The translations under genes were made by a program, and so were the position numbers. A DNA stretch of 64,000 bases, taken from positions 38,001 to 102,000 of the forward strand of contig SAUG01000164.1 of assembly GCA_011316305.1 (NCBI GenBank). The letters run 5' to 3'. The notes beneath the pieces are model-generated. The model saw only the letters and a program-made list of their open reading frames with translations, was not told the DNA's origin and ran no database searches. Shown piece by piece: positions 11,105-22,556 of the stretch (the first letter of the stretch is position 1; each line of letters starts with the position of its first letter). Source of the DNA: Rusavskia elegans (taxonomy: Eukaryota > Ascomycota > Lecanoromycetes > Teloschistales > Teloschistaceae).

Positions 11105-12380
11105 GATTGTGGTCGCCGGGTTGCGTGGAAGAATGGCTGATAAGTATCCAGGAGAAAGCGGCTGGGAACGACGGGTTCGGCGATGGACGAAGTGGCCCTT
11201 GGAGTTTGGCTACAAGGTTTGGAGCTTGTCAGGCTTTGGGGAAAGAATGCCGATGACGTAGGACTGAGGTGGTCCAAAGCCCAGCAAGGAGAGAAGACGA
11301 AGTATAACCAAGGATGTATTTATGTTGACGTTGGGAACAGCACGCCGTTGAGGTCAGATTTTTCCCCGCAAAAAGGACAGCGTTTTTATCGATTGGACGG
11401 TGAGACACTTGCGATAAGTGCGACGGCGGACAGTAAAAGGTGCTGGGTCTAGATTGAGGAAGGAGAGATGGAGAAGGCAGAGAATGACGTTGGGGGAAGG
11501 AGTGATGGTGAGAGACGAAGGAGTGCCGTTGGAGATGATAGAGACTAGCAAATGCTCCTGAATTTCAGTGTCCGAGGCTTGCTTTTTTGCCGCAGACTTT
11601 GGCGGGCGTGTAATTGTTCGGAGTGGGCGGGATGATGTAGTAGGCGCTCACTCCTCTCGAATTCGCTATTGTTGCTGATATGCCTCACGCAATGGTCCAA
11701 ATGGATGACGGCTATCACGCATTAGATCTCTATCATGTGTCTCTCGGCATGTGCCAGCAGAGTTGTCATTAGACCTTCACCATTGACCTCCATCACTACT
11801 TCATTGTATGAACGAATACTGAATACCACATTGTGAAGCTCCGAATTAGCATCTACATATTGAGACCCCCGAGTCAATATCATCGTGACGGATAACGGTC
11901 AGCGGCTCCCCGCAAATCTTCTCCATCAAATGCAGAGTCACATCATGTCAACCAGCACTGCGTTTAATTCCCAATCCTGCTCGAATCCTCACATGTCTTG
12001 GCAACCCCCGCGGAGTTAATTTCTCCGATCCGCTCCCAGAACGGCCTAGCGCGAGCTGATTTATCATCGACAGACTCACGTTACCTCAAATGACCCAACA
12101 ATAAGGTAGCACTGTACCCAGCTCTTACGCTCAACAGTTGCTACAATATGTATCGAGGCTAGAAGACTGTCCTTTTTCCAGACCTGGTACTCGCTGCTGT
12201 TGCCAAAGTCCTCTTTGCCTCATCATGATATGCGTGACCCGCGTTGCAGCGCGTCCAATCCGTTTTCACATACCTCGAACCCTAGCAGACCCACCCCAAA
12301 CAACCTCGATCGTCATAGCCTAAATCTATTAGGACCGTCGCTGCCCTTGAACATCTCCGTAATCTCCAAAATCGCTCGCA
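11105..12380. promoter_or_regulatory. Divergent promoter region between SSD1 and GLE1
   Basis: About 1.3 kb separating the two divergent start codons. No coding signal stands out. It must hold the 5' UTRs and promoters of both genes. I found no diagnostic motif to report. Confidence 0.5.
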
Positions 12381-13988
12381 ATGGCTGTGGCAGATGTCAG
12401 TCCATGGAAAGCTGCCAAGGATAGCCCCTCCCGGCAGCTGCTTTGGGAGCTGAGTCGGCTCGCTCTCGCCGAACAAGAAGAGTCGTTGGAGAGACTTGAT
12501 CAAGCATGCCGTGAACGAGGCGCGGTCCTTAAGAGTGCTCTGGATGAAGCTGCTTCCCGACATGACAAGGTCCGCAAAGACGCCGAAGCAGAGGGAGCTC
12601 GAATCGAACAGGAACGTCAGCAAGCCAAAGCACGGAGGGAGGCCGAGCACAGACAACAAGAAGAGCGTGAAAGGCAGGCCGAGGCAGAGCGTGAGAGGGT
12701 TGCGAGGCAACGTGCCGCCACCGAAAGAGCCGAGAGAGCTGCAACCCTAGAACGCGAAGCGGAACAAGCTCGTGTAAAGGCCGAGAAGGATCGTCAAGAT
12801 GCTCGGAAAGCCAAAGCGAAACAGGAAGAAGAGGAAGCGGCAGGCCGGAGGAAGGCGGAGGAGGAACGAAAAGCCAAGGAAGCGGCCGTTGCTGCTGCTG
12901 CCGCTCAACGCTCGATCCCTAGAACGCAGCCTGCCATGTCTACGACGGGGCAGCCCGTTGCAAATACCTCCCAGCGGACTCGTCTGGATCCTGAGCGGGA
13001 AAAGGAGCACCAGCGATATCTCGAGATCCACAAGACACTGAAGGAGTTACGCCATTTCATGGACCAGCAATCCAAACAAAACCCTACACTCAAAGCGAAA
13101 ATGGGAGACATGAGACGAGGACTTAGGAAGTCTGTTGGACAGTTGAGGGAAGGTCGAGGAGCGAACATCAAGCAAGTAGGTGCACCCTTAGCCAAGGTAT
13201 CTGATACGACAGCGATCCTGATATGTGAATAGAATAAGGCGATCTGGGACACTCTTGGGGAAGCGCTCACGTCGTTCCCCGAGCCGAAGATCAGCCTTGC
13301 GACCCTGATTGCTCGGCCGATACAGGACGTGCAAGCACCGGCACTCTTCGTCTATCTTCTTAACCATTTCGCCAAAGCAGTCATCGCCCAGTTTATCAAA
13401 GAAGCAGCCGTGTCACCGACCATCGCCGATCCCATAGGCACCGCGACCGTCAATGTCTTCGCCAAAGACGAACACCTAGTCAACGGAATTTCCCTCATCG
13501 ACATTCTCATAGCGAAGTTTCACAGGGTCTGCCCACCTCTTTTCGGTATGTACGGCTCCGAGAGCACCGACCAAGGACGAGAGCGCCTCGGGTGGTGGCG
13601 CGAGCAATCAGGTGGGCCCTGGGTTGGGACTCAAATGCATCAAGACCGGATGACCGGACTCGGGGCGGGCTACGCAGCGATCAGTTTGCGGAATTTCGAA
13701 AACAGCAGGATGACGAATCCATACCCCCCTTACCACTACTGGCGGACTTTGACAGGGGTACTGAATGTTCCGGGTGGGCAAGTTACGGACACGCATTTGG
13801 TTCTGCTCCGGGCGCTGCTCGCAAACAGCGAATCGAGATTCTTGATGGCTTATGGAGAGTCAGCAAAGCAACTCATGCGATTTGCAGTCAACGAGTATCC
13901 GAAGCGGGCACCGAAGGGTTCAGTCGCAGCGACGCTTTTGTCAAACCTTGGCAATACGTGGAAGAAGGACAAGAAGCTTTATTTATGA
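12381..13988 (+). CDS. GLE1: Gle1-like nucleoporin / mRNA export factor, 516 aa
   Basis: Two exons, 12381-13175 and 13233-13988, with a 57-nt phase-0 intron. Residues about 60-180 form a long charged coiled coil (repeated ERQQAKARREAEHRQQEER-like heptads) ending in an Ala run. The C-terminal half, from about residue 210, matches the Gle1 fold: HKTLKELRHFM, PKISLATLIARP, ALFVYLLNHFAKAVIAQF, HRVCPPLFG and YHYWRTLTGVL are recognisable family segments. In yeast, Gle1 sits at the cytoplasmic face of the nuclear pore and, with inositol hexakisphosphate, activates the DEAD-box ATPase Dbp5 to remodel exported mRNPs. The length is close to the fungal norm. The start lies in the context gcaATGgct. Confidence 0.92.
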
Positions 13989-14357
13989 ATGATGGTTTCT
14001 TTGTCGATTGTGATGTATGGGAGTGTTCTTGGGTAGTCATGCCCTTCATAGCGAGGCGTCTAGAGCGCAGGAATCGTGCACCATCGTCATGAATCATGTC
14101 GGAACCAATAGATAGGACATTCGACATGAAATAATTCAACGTTCAAACCTTACCTCTAGTCAGTAGAGTTGCCACTCGACACCTCGATTGATACCCAGAC
14201 ACCCCCCTTAGTAACTGTTCATGGATTTCCCCACCAGATTTGAGATCTTCTGCTGTACTCTGTAGATCTCTTGACAAAACGCTTTCCATCCTTACAAATT
14301 CTTTGTGTCTTTGACTTGTTCTCGGCTTGTTGCCTCGTTTGCTGTAGAGACTCAGAG
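13989..14357. other. Intergenic, nothing recognised
   Basis: 369 bases between GLE1 and the nucleoside hydrolase gene on the same strand. They must include the GLE1 terminator and the next promoter. No motif was identified. Confidence 0.4.
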
Positions 14358-15903
14358 ATGGCCCCAAAAGCAAGAGTGATCATAGACACGGACCCAGTAT
14401 GCTCGTTCCATCTCCCTTGCCTTCAAAACGTCAACTGATAGTCGGAAAGGGTAACGACGACGTCCTCGCGCTGCTATATGCTTTTGCATCAAGCCCCGAA
14501 GAAATAGAAGTCCTATTAGTCTCGATAGCATTCGGGAATGTCAGCGTCCAGAGGTTCGTTGCTCTGGATCCGTGATAGTCCGATTACGTCGTATTTACTG
14601 TTCCTTCAGTTGTCTTCGCAATGCTGTTTCCATGTTTCATGTCATCGAGAAGGAGATGCGCTGGCGGAAAGAGCTTGGCCGACCGGAAGGATTTGAAGCT
14701 CTGAAGAAATCCAAACCCGTCATCGCCGTTGGTGCGGACGAGCCGTTGGGTGGCGAACGCATGCAGGCTGCTTATTATCGTACGTCTGCTTAACCGTTCT
14801 GGATCTACCTGATCAGTGAGCACTGATGTTCCTTCTATAGATGGAGCTGATGGCCTCGGTGACGTTCACACCAGCGTAATCTCTCCCTCCCAATCTGCAC
14901 CCCCCATCCCACAACTAACCACTTCCCCAAGCATCCCCATCATTCCAGCCCCTCCGAAACATGGCAACACCTCTTCGACCGCCCTCCCCCCGACACAGTC
15001 CTCTCTTCCACCTCCGCCACCAAAACCAACTCCACCTCCCCCACCTCCCCCCTCTTCACTCCCTCCTCCTCCCCCTCCCACCTCGAAATCCTCAACATCC
15101 TCGACCGCGAACCACCTAACACAATCACCCTCATCGCCATCGGCCCCCTCACCACCTTCGCCACCGCAGCCGCCCACTCCCCCACCACCTTCCTAAAAGC
15201 GAAATCCCTCCTCGTCATGGCCGGCGCTATCTCCGTCCCCGGAAACATGACTCCCGTCGCCGAATTCAACACCATTGCCGACGCCATCGCCGCAGCAAGA
15301 ATCTACGCCCTCACGTCCCCGGACCCGGAAAGCACCATGCCGCCTTTCGGCTCGGCGACGTCATTGAAAGATTATCCGCCCAAAGAAGAACTCGGCGAGC
15401 GGAGATTACGCATCGTGAAATTCCCATTGGATATCACGACGGGGCATTCGTTGCGGAGAGATGAGGTTGAAGCGAAGGTGAATCCGTTACGGGAAATGGG
15501 ATCGCCGTTGGCGGAATGGGTGATGGCGTTTACGGAGCATAGTTTGCAAACGACGGAGTCGCTGAATACGGGCCATGAGGTTGGTGGGGGCAGTACGTGG
15601 ATTAGTCTTCATGATCCCGTTGTGCTTTGGTATGCGATTGCTACGGGGGGAGAGGAGAAGGAAGGGTGGGAGGTTGTGAGGGGGGAGGATGTTAGGGTTG
15701 AGACGGTGGGGCAGTGGACTAGGGGGATGTGTGTTGTTGATCGGCGGGATCGGATCAAAGGGGTAGAGGGGGAGGGGGAGGTGCAGGGGGATATGGGGGA
15801 TTGGTTGAGTTGGAGGAAGGGGAATAGAGTTGATAGGTGTGTGGGGACGCCGGGGGAGAGGGTGTTGGCGGGGGTATTGTTGGGGACGGTGTTTGGGGAG
15901 TAG
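14358..15903 (+). CDS. Inosine/uridine-preferring nucleoside hydrolase family protein, 439 aa
   Basis: Five exons: 14358-14396, 14450-14553, 14610-14779, 14841-14875 and 14932-15903. Joined, they give the Ca-binding motif of the family, VIIDTDPGNDDVLALLYAF, at residues about 7-25, split by the first intron right after DP. Next come FGNV, HGADGLG, a HTSHP segment restored by the fourth intron, TITLIAIGPLTTFA and the C-terminal SLHDPVVLWYAIA with the His-Asp pair typical of the active site. The enzyme class cleaves the N-glycosidic bond of ribonucleosides for purine/pyrimidine salvage; substrate preference cannot be read from sequence. Without the 56-nt intron 14876-14931 the frame runs into an artefactual Pro-rich tail, so automatic models may be wrong here. 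The coding strand is C-rich until about 15400 and then sharply G-rich. Confidence 0.88.
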
Positions 15904-16257
15904 AGGTTTGAAATAGGAGGAGATTCGAGATGCGATATGATGGAGACGAGTAAATGAGTACTTGTGTTAGACGGACCATGATGATATTCAGGTAAGATTG
16001 TGGTCGTTCAGTCGTATTTTGTGAATGTAGATGTGTGTCTCGTTTCTTAGCTATCTATTGATTTGGAAAGCTTTCGGCTTCGGCGTCGGGTAAGCTCTGG
16101 AAAGGGGTATCTTGTCGAGCAATAGCATAACCATGGTCGCGAAGAGGATGTAAGAAACTTTGTGAACTAATCAGCACAGACGTATTGCCGCTATTGAGCT
16201 TCTAGTGGTGTCTGCATATGTCACATTGCCTCAACGAAAGAACCATCATCATCACAA
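15904..16257. other. Convergent intergenic region, nothing recognised
   Basis: 354 bases between two genes whose 3' ends face each other. Presumably 3' UTRs and terminators; no motif beyond A/T-rich patches. Confidence 0.4.
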
Positions 16258-17250
16258 CTAAATACTCACAACCCCCCCTCTAACCCTCACCTCCCCAACC
16301 CACATCTCCCTCACCCCCACATCCCCCACCTCCTTATTCGCATGAAACACAATCCTCTCCGCATCCGGACTCACCTCCGCCCCACCGGGACTCTTCAACC
16401 GTCCCCCAAACCCCCCACTCACCAACAACGGCCTCTTCGCCTTGACATACGGCCCCAAAATATCCCTCGCCGTCGCATAGCTCGTATCATAGAGTTCCGT
16501 ATTATAGCAATTACTGCTGAAAAACAATATATACAGTTTTTCGCGGGCGGAGTAGGCGAGACTGGGCGCTTCGACCAACGGGCCATCGTATTCGCTTCGG
16601 TCTAAGATCGTGGTCGCGGGGCCTAGGAATGAGGTTCCGGTTCGAGGGTTCAGAGGGGCGATTTGGAGCGGGGTGGGTTGTGAGGAGTCGGCGTTTCCGC
16701 ACGGGCCGCCGCCGCCGAGGGAGTTGCTGTCGATTTTCCAGGTGAGGTAGAGGGTGCCGGATATGGGGTCGAGGAAAGGGGAGGCGTCGATTGCGCCGCC
16801 GGCTTTGAGGTCGCAGATTAGAGGGGTGGGGAGTGGGGAGTAGGGGCCTGTTATTGTGCGGGAGGTGGCGGCGCCGACGCAGTGTTTTGATTCGGAGGCG
16901 CGGGAGGTGCCGGAGAAGTAGAGGATGAAGAGGCCGTTGGTGGGGAGGCGGGTTATGGAGGGGGCCCAGATGTTGCCGGTTGTCCAGCTGGGGAGGTTTG
17001 GGAGGGCGTCGTGGTTTTGGAGGATGGTCCAGTTGGTGGTGAAAGAAGGGGAGGTGGCGATGGGGATGTTGTGCTTGCCGTTGGTTGTGGAGAAGGCGTA
17101 GAAGGTTTTGTCGACTTCGAGGAAGGATGGGTCCGGGAAGTTGGAAGCGATGGCTGGACGGGTGGAGATGGTGCGTTTGGAAAAGGGGAAGGAAAAGGAG
17201 GGTAGAGAAAGGTAGAAGAAGAGGACTAAAAGAATGTGTGGGAAATACAT
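16258..17250 (-). CDS. Secreted glycoside hydrolase family 43-type protein, 330 aa
   Basis: Single-exon minus-strand gene. The ATG at 17250 is preferred over an in-frame one at 17319 because it begins a clean signal peptide (MYFPHILLVLFFYLSLPSFS) followed by a KR site. Five-bladed beta-propeller GH43 features are visible: FPDPS near residue 40 (catalytic base Asp), GNIWAPS, GAIDASPF with the middle acidic residue, and VEAPSL with the candidate catalytic Glu. The family acts on arabinan, xylan side chains or galactan outside the cell; the substrate cannot be told. The length fits a one-domain enzyme. Its coding strand, like the neighbouring hydrolase, is C-rich at the 5' part and very G-rich at the 3' end. 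Confidence 0.85.
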   Translation of the reverse strand: MYFPHILLVLFFYLSLPSFSFPFSKRTISTRPAIASNFPDPSFLEVDKTFYAFSTTNGKHNIPIATSPSFTTNWTILQNHDALPNLPSWTTGNIWAPSITRLPTNGLFILYFSGTSRASESKHCVGAATSRTITGPYSPLPTPLICDLKAGGAIDASPFLDPISGTLYLTWKIDSNSLGGGGPCGNADSSQPTPLQIAPLNPRTGTSFLGPATTILDRSEYDGPLVEAPSLAYSAREKLYILFFSSNCYNTELYDTSYATARDILGPYVKAKRPLLVSGGFGGRLKSPGGAEVSPDAERIVFHANKEVGDVGVREMWVGEVRVRGGVVSI

Positions 17251-18614
17251 TTCTTGAAGAGGGGGTGAAATATCTTCAAAAGGAGCGACGCCAAAGAAAC
17301 GCTTACTTTCTTGTTCCAAAAGATGGTACTATAATGTGGCTTTATATACAGCAGTACATGATACGAAAGAAGGATCTAATACACTGCGTGCCGTGATTGC
17401 AGGATGAGGGAGGCAGAAGCCGAGTTCCTCCCTGCATAGAAGCAGATCCGTGTGGGGCACATTACCCAGTATCCACTGCACAGTCCTTGAAAATAGGATC
17501 AAATCAAGCATTGCCTACATGATCAGCGGGTGGAAGAGGCTGCGGTATTTTGAGCTGATGTCGACACTGTGCTGCTAACTGCTGAAAGAAGGAAGAATGC
17601 TAGGCCAAGTTACTCAGCAGTGACTGCCAAAGAATGACAGGCATCGGTCAGACTGCCCAGCAGCGAAAGCGCCGTGAATTTACATCTGCAAGACGGCATT
17701 GCAACGGGTCGCAAAGAAGCTGAGACATTCAGTAGCCTTGGCAGCCGGGAACAAGAGTTTGGTGTTTCGTGGCGGGCCGGGGATGCTGTGCAATGAGAAA
17801 GGCATGAAGAGCAGCATCTTCAATGAGGCTAGCCATTGCAAAGCAGCTGCTCTGATGAATGTTTCGATTATATCGAAAAAGTGAAACTAGCCTTACATTG
17901 AGGCGTTGTCACACAAAACTTAGCGAGGAACAGCAGCTTTATGGTCGAGGCTGGATAAGAACCTCAGCCACGCAAGCTCATCGTCACTGTAACGAGCCCA
18001 CAATCTCCTGAGCAAAATTGGGGCTCATCTCGTTTTGCCTATTTGCCTTGCTGACTGAAAGTCGCAGTACTCCAGCTTGGAAATTGAATGAGAGATTCTG
18101 CAGATACCATGTACAGCAAAGCGCATAACTCGGTAGCGATTCAAGGGAAACGACAACAGCTATGGGCTGGATGAAGTGCCCGAGGGCATCCAATGTCATG
18201 ACTGCATATGACGCCTGACGGATTGAGTAGAAGATGGGAGCTTTCTCGCTTGAAGGTGATGGAAAAAGCATCGAGATGTAGGTATGTGACACGGAAGGCA
18301 GCGAGCTGAAAACAAAGGGTCGCACAGCCATACGTTTCCTCCCAATGCATGCGGCGCATTCTCATGCTTGTGTGAATACATCCCTTCTTGGAAAGGGAGA
18401 AACCAGATGAGGCTTATCTTTTCCCCATTGAATGAGTGAATTGAACCTTATTCGGATCCCTGCTGTCGGCAGAGCAAAAGATGACCAGTGACATCATAAG
18501 GGGTTCGACGCTACGTTTTGATTCGCTAAAGGCGTCAAATCCTTCGTACTGCCGCTATGGAATTGTATTCGAGGCCCTTGAACCCCGCAGAGATGGACTC
18601 TTTCATCCAATACT
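17251..18614. other. Gene-poor stretch, no supported gene
   Basis: About 1.36 kb. Short frames occur on both strands but none has a family signature, a good start or splice support. It marks the left edge of the decayed region. Confidence 0.45.
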
Positions 18615-19373
18615 ATGATCCATGTTTCCGTTTATCGTTCATACAAAAAGTTCCCGCGCCAGTTGCGATGTGTTCGACACAGTACCACCTGTAGATACCA
18701 GTCCTCGGCATCAAATTGGCCCACTATCATCGACATTCTCAAGCCGAATGTCGTAGAAGATGACGATGCCCTGCCTGACGGCGATGGGAGTGATGCCTAT
18801 CAGAACAAAGAGGAGACAAGAGAGCGGTGGGAAGTACCGCGTGTCCCACTAATGGATATCTCTGTTAACGGTACGTCTTCATGGAGAGTCTTTCTAGTGA
18901 TGATAAGCCCCCATCAGGTTGTCTGCATCTTAGATCTTTGGCTCTACGTTATAAGCTTTTCATGTTTTTGCAAGATAGTAGGCATGATTCTTTCACGGCT
19001 TCATTCCCAAGCTTGCCCACATCTACTAACCCCTTCACCGTCCGTTACAGGACTCACTCCATCTCAAATCTATGCCGACTGGGTCTCTCCTCTCTCTTAC
19101 TACATACGTATGGACAAAGACCCTAAAGCCAACCGGAACCTCGCCTGTTTCCTCCGCCACCGTGGCCCTCCAATCTTGCCATTCAGCGAAGTCGTTTACG
19201 TGGTGCATCCATACCTGACGACTCGTATCTTTAGCAAGGATACTGCTCCCGAAGACCTGAGTCAAAGAAGTTTCGACCGTATTTCTAGAGCTTTCAGTGG
19301 GGAAGACGTGAGCACATTCTTAGAATTCAAGACTCCGTCTATTGCTGATGTTTCACGTGTGGGATTAGATTGA
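18615..19373 (+). CDS. Unknown protein, tandem family copy 1 (best preserved), about 192 aa
   Basis: Model: exons 18615-18870 and 19051-19373, intron 180 nt (GTACGT...GTTACAG, phase 1). Recognisable blocks shared with the two downstream copies are VEDDDALPDGDGSDAY, a ...SPLSYYIRM block, LACFLRHRGPPILPFSEVV, YVVHPYL and SFDRISRAFSGEDV. I do not recognise the family. No signal peptide or membrane segment is visible. Downstream, from about 19470, further family-like fragments (RAVPSNVAALGTIF) appear with stops between them, so even this copy may have lost its original C-terminus. The start codon is uncertain; another ATG in a different frame lies at about 18592. Whether it is expressed cannot be judged. 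Confidence 0.45.
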   Translation: MIHVSVYRSYKKFPRQLRCVRHSTTCRYQSSASNWPTIIDILKPNVVEDDDALPDGDGSDAYQNKEETRERWEVPRVPLMDISVNGTSSWRVFLVMISPHQVVCILDLWLYVISFSCFCKIVGMILSRLHSQACPHLLTPSPSVTGLTPSQIYADWVSPLSYYIRMDKDPKANRNLACFLRHRGPPILPFSEVVYVVHPYLTTRIFSKDTAPEDLSQRSFDRISRAFSGEDVSTFLEFKTPSIADVSRVGLD

Positions 19374-20279
19374 AGGAGCAAGGATCCTAACTTCTATCTT
19401 CCGTCCGTCGCCCCAACCCTTCGCCTAAGGGCTTCAAAATCTGATGTGGGTCTAGATAGCCCTGCCAATCTACGCGCGGTACCAAGCAATGTGGCTGCCC
19501 TCGGGACGATATTTATAAGGTCTCAGGTTACGGTATGTTCATTGCTTCCTCTAAAACGCGTGATGTCCATGGTCGGCTGAGGTTGGCACCTCTAAGGGGG
19601 AAGGACCCGACTACAAGAATTGCTGGGCTCGCAGCACCGCCTGGGCACACGCAAAATATCTTAAGATGATCGAGAAGCAGTATGATGCCGTTTCGGAAAG
19701 TATTGGCAATGCAGTAAGCCTTATCGGTGCCGACAAGCACAGGAATGGGGAGTTTGAGGAGCGATTTAGGGAAGAATTTGAGGAGCGCTTGATTAATGAG
19801 TCCTTGGACGAAATCTATGGCGATGAGACAAAGGGACAGAAGGATCAACCCTAAGGTCATTCGCGCTATGCACATATCAAGTATGAACGAGAGCACAGCG
19901 TGCGGCCAGCCAAGCTTGAAGTCTGGAGTTCGTTGACTTACATGATATACTGCACTTCTTGGTATTGGTTCTGCTGCAATGACAAAATGCATTTCGTGAA
20001 ATATCAAGACGGAATACTAAAAGCAATGGAGTCTCTGGCTGGTGGTCTTCCCGGTCAGGTACGTAACTTTCCGGCCGGATCTAAATCCTTTAGATACGAA
20101 TGAATGCCATTGACGAACCCGTCCAGAAACAGTATAGTAATCTATCCAGCGAGACTTCTTCAACTGTGAGGTAGCATGGAACATGCGCGCAAAAATCCCG
20201 GTTCGACGATATCTTCGACTTTCCGTTGGCAGTTTACCAACCCATACTCCAAAATGGCGATCCACATCCACAGCAGTAG
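19374..20279. other. Decayed spacer between family copies 1 and 2
   Basis: Contains fragments in broken frames that resemble the C-terminal part of the tandem family (VAALGTIF near 19490 and a ..RIAGLAAPPGHT segment near 19620), interrupted by stops. No intact gene. A 62-codon open stretch at 19666-19854 is acidic and without known relatives. Confidence 0.4.
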
Positions 20280-21400
20280 AAAAACGTCTACCAGAAGAAG
20301 AAATATGAACCCTTGATACCCGACCTCGTCGAAGATGATCCCTCTATCATCGAAGGTGACGGAAGCGACGGATATCTCCCCAAAGATGAGATCGGAGAAC
20401 AATGGGGCGTACCCGCAGCTACGCCGCTATTAAATGTCAATATCCCTGGAACGGCACATATGTCCATCTATTTTCCTGTAATATACAGACCTTTTTCGCA
20501 GGAAATGCAGTAATCCATCGTAGTGAATCACACTTTCTCTCGATAGAAATCTCAATACTCCCTTGGATTCGAATGCTTGGTCTTGAATTCCACATACTCA
20601 TATCCCTATGATGCAGCCGTTCCTCTTCTCAGAACAATTCAACATCGACGATGAAATCCCTGTTTCCTACTACCTCCGCATAACCTCCGCATCCGACGGC
20701 AGTAAACCCACTGCCCGCCTGCTACGCCACCGAGCCACTTCTATCCTCTCCTTCTGCCAAATCGTCCTCGTTCTGTATCCCTGTGGATATACGATTTCCA
20801 CGCCAGCCGGGAAAAACCTCCCGATATCTTGCAGAAAGGCTGGGACCGCGTTCTAAGAGCTGTACAGGGCGTCGATGTACGTGTACACCTTTCAACTCCC
20901 GAGGGTCAATTTCGCGGGTACTTAGTTAGTGGTGCGCTGTCTGTAGCTTCAAGGGGCACAGATATTGGGCGCTACTTTGTGGGATTGCATTTGCATGAAT
21001 ACGGGGGTATTTGTTTTGTGATAGATAGAATAGACTGATATTGGTGGGATGAAGATACTCTGGAAAATCTGCGTGATATACCGTATAATATGGCTGCCTT
21101 CGGCGCGTTGGCTAGGAGATATGTCTTTGAAAGTTTCAAAGAGAAAGGCAGAGGTTACGAGACTTACTTACCGACTTGAATGCAAAGGACCACGGGCCTA
21201 GATATAAGGAGTGCTGGGATCGCAGTACCGTTTGGGCATACGATCGCGATCAACAAGCAGTTCAACCGCAGGTATAACTGTTATGGAAAGCGTGGCGATG
21301 GCGCTGGAGTATTTTAGTCACAGATGACGCGGTCTTGGAGGATATCCGGGGAGTTAAAAAGGTTGACGATACAGATGTCGATGATTAATGATAGCCGCCA
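20280..21400 (+). pseudogene. Tandem family copy 2, degraded
   Basis: Homology to copy 1 is clear by eye in order: LVEDDPSIIEGDGSDGY (20313 on), a VSYYLRI block, LLRHRATSILSFCQIVLVL, and then, in another frame, GWDRVLRAVQGVDV (about 20835). Further fragments (NMAAFGALARRYVFE near 21090, RSAGIAVPFGHTI near 21205) extend to about 21300. The position where copy 1 has its splice donor (GGTACGT) reads GGAACGG here. A one-base-type frame change near 20818 separates the last two blocks, and several stops follow. I call it a pseudogene; a resequencing error could explain the frame change alone but not the lost donor and stops together. Confidence 0.55.
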
Positions 21401-21538
21401 TGGTGTCTCAGGACGAAGCGGGTGCTGGGGATTGGGGGAATTGGATAGTCGTGAGAGATGATGGGAAGGTATGCCGGGTAGCTTGTGAAGTTGCCTCTTT
21501 TATCTTTTACCTACTCTGATCACCCATTCCCCAATTGA

Positions 21539-22058
21539 CTACGGTCGTCCTCCAACAACACCATCCACAACCTCCTCAGCATCTTCGTCCTCACCCATCC
21601 CCACGGCACCTTTCTCTTGATCACTCCCCTTCTGTCGAACATGCTTATCGTACCTTGCATGCCCTTTGCTCAGATCCGCATTACCGAGCTCATGCAGACG
21701 TTTGGATGAAGCTTCGTCAGGTATGGCGTCGCCGGTGCCGGAAATTATGGAAGAGGTGGGGGCTTGGTCCCGGACGGACTAGGTATGTATCATCATCAGC
21801 AATTCATTTAGTTCGGATGAGGTGATTGGAACGAATGTATGAACGCACCTTGGGCATGTCATTGGTGTTGTCAGCCACACCTGCTAAATCTGTGCTTCCT
21901 AGATCGGTGGGATCGTCGGATGAAGTGGTTTGTTGGTCTGGTCGTGGTTTGGAGGGGATGGTACGTTGTGTTGCGGAGTCGGAGGGGACGGTGGTGCCCG
22001 AGACGGCCATGTCGCTGAGGGAACCGCCTTGGGGGTTGGGGTCTGAGGGTGGAGACAT
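21539..22058 (-). CDS. Small conserved-looking hydrophilic protein, 149 aa
   Basis: Two exons on the minus strand, 21849-22058 and 21539-21778, with a 70-nt phase-0 intron (GTGCGT...ACCTAG). The protein begins MSPPSDPNPQGGSLSDM, is Ser/Thr/Pro/Asp-rich and disordered in its first half, and ends with a charged segment containing ELGNADLSKGHARYDKHVRQ and GMGEDEDAEEVVDG. No signal peptide, membrane segment or Cys is present. I do not recognise a named family; the even charge pattern and splice structure suggest a real gene. It lies, apparently intact, on the opposite strand between the second and third decayed copies of the tandem family. Confidence 0.6.
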
Positions 22059-22232
22059 CTTCTGTATGCGAGTATTTGGAAGTTGAATGGGTGGATTGAG
22101 ATGGTGGATTTGTTGTGAGACTTGTGGAGTCAACCTCTACGTCATTTCTGATTAATTGATAAGTCGACACATTCCAGTTCGTAGAGTACTCCTTAAAGTA
22201 CGGCATGTCAACGTTATATTCGTAAGAGACAA

Positions 22233-22556
22233 TTGACCTGCCCTCCTCCAGCCGAACTTCTTCCCTCCGAACGCTACCAGATCGCCGTCGCTCACTATAC
22301 TATATACTCTTTTACGACTGCTTTAAAATTGATAGTTCTGGTATCGTTCGAAAGCTCTCATTCTGTTCTCTCGACAGTATTAAGTTATTGCCGCGTTCTC
22401 CCTAATCTTAAACCTGCTCATGTTGTCCACCCTTACCTCGCCGCCCACCGTATCGCGACGATAGATCTCCCATCGTTCTTTACCGAAGAAGGCTGGAAGA
22501 GAATACAGGGAGCTCTCGATGGAACTTTCGTGAGTGCCAGCAGTCTAGATTGGTAG
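22233..22556 (+). pseudogene. Tandem family copy 3, remnant of the second exon
   Basis: The open stretch carries AHVVHPYLAAHRIATIDLP and then FTEEGWKRIQGALDGTFVSA, matching YVVHPYL and SFDRISRAFSGEDV of copy 1 in the same order and spacing. A weaker match (LLPSERYQ...AHYTIY against LTPSQIY...LSYYIR) precedes it. The acidic first-exon block is missing and the central LRHR block is unrecognisable. Best read as a gene relic on the same strand as copies 1 and 2. Confidence 0.5.

Noticed and set aside
14816..15196. Pro-rich protein of about 126 residues overlapping the nucleoside hydrolase
   Set aside because: Arises from reading through an intron into the wrong frame of a C-rich exon; the correct splice gives a canonical enzyme.
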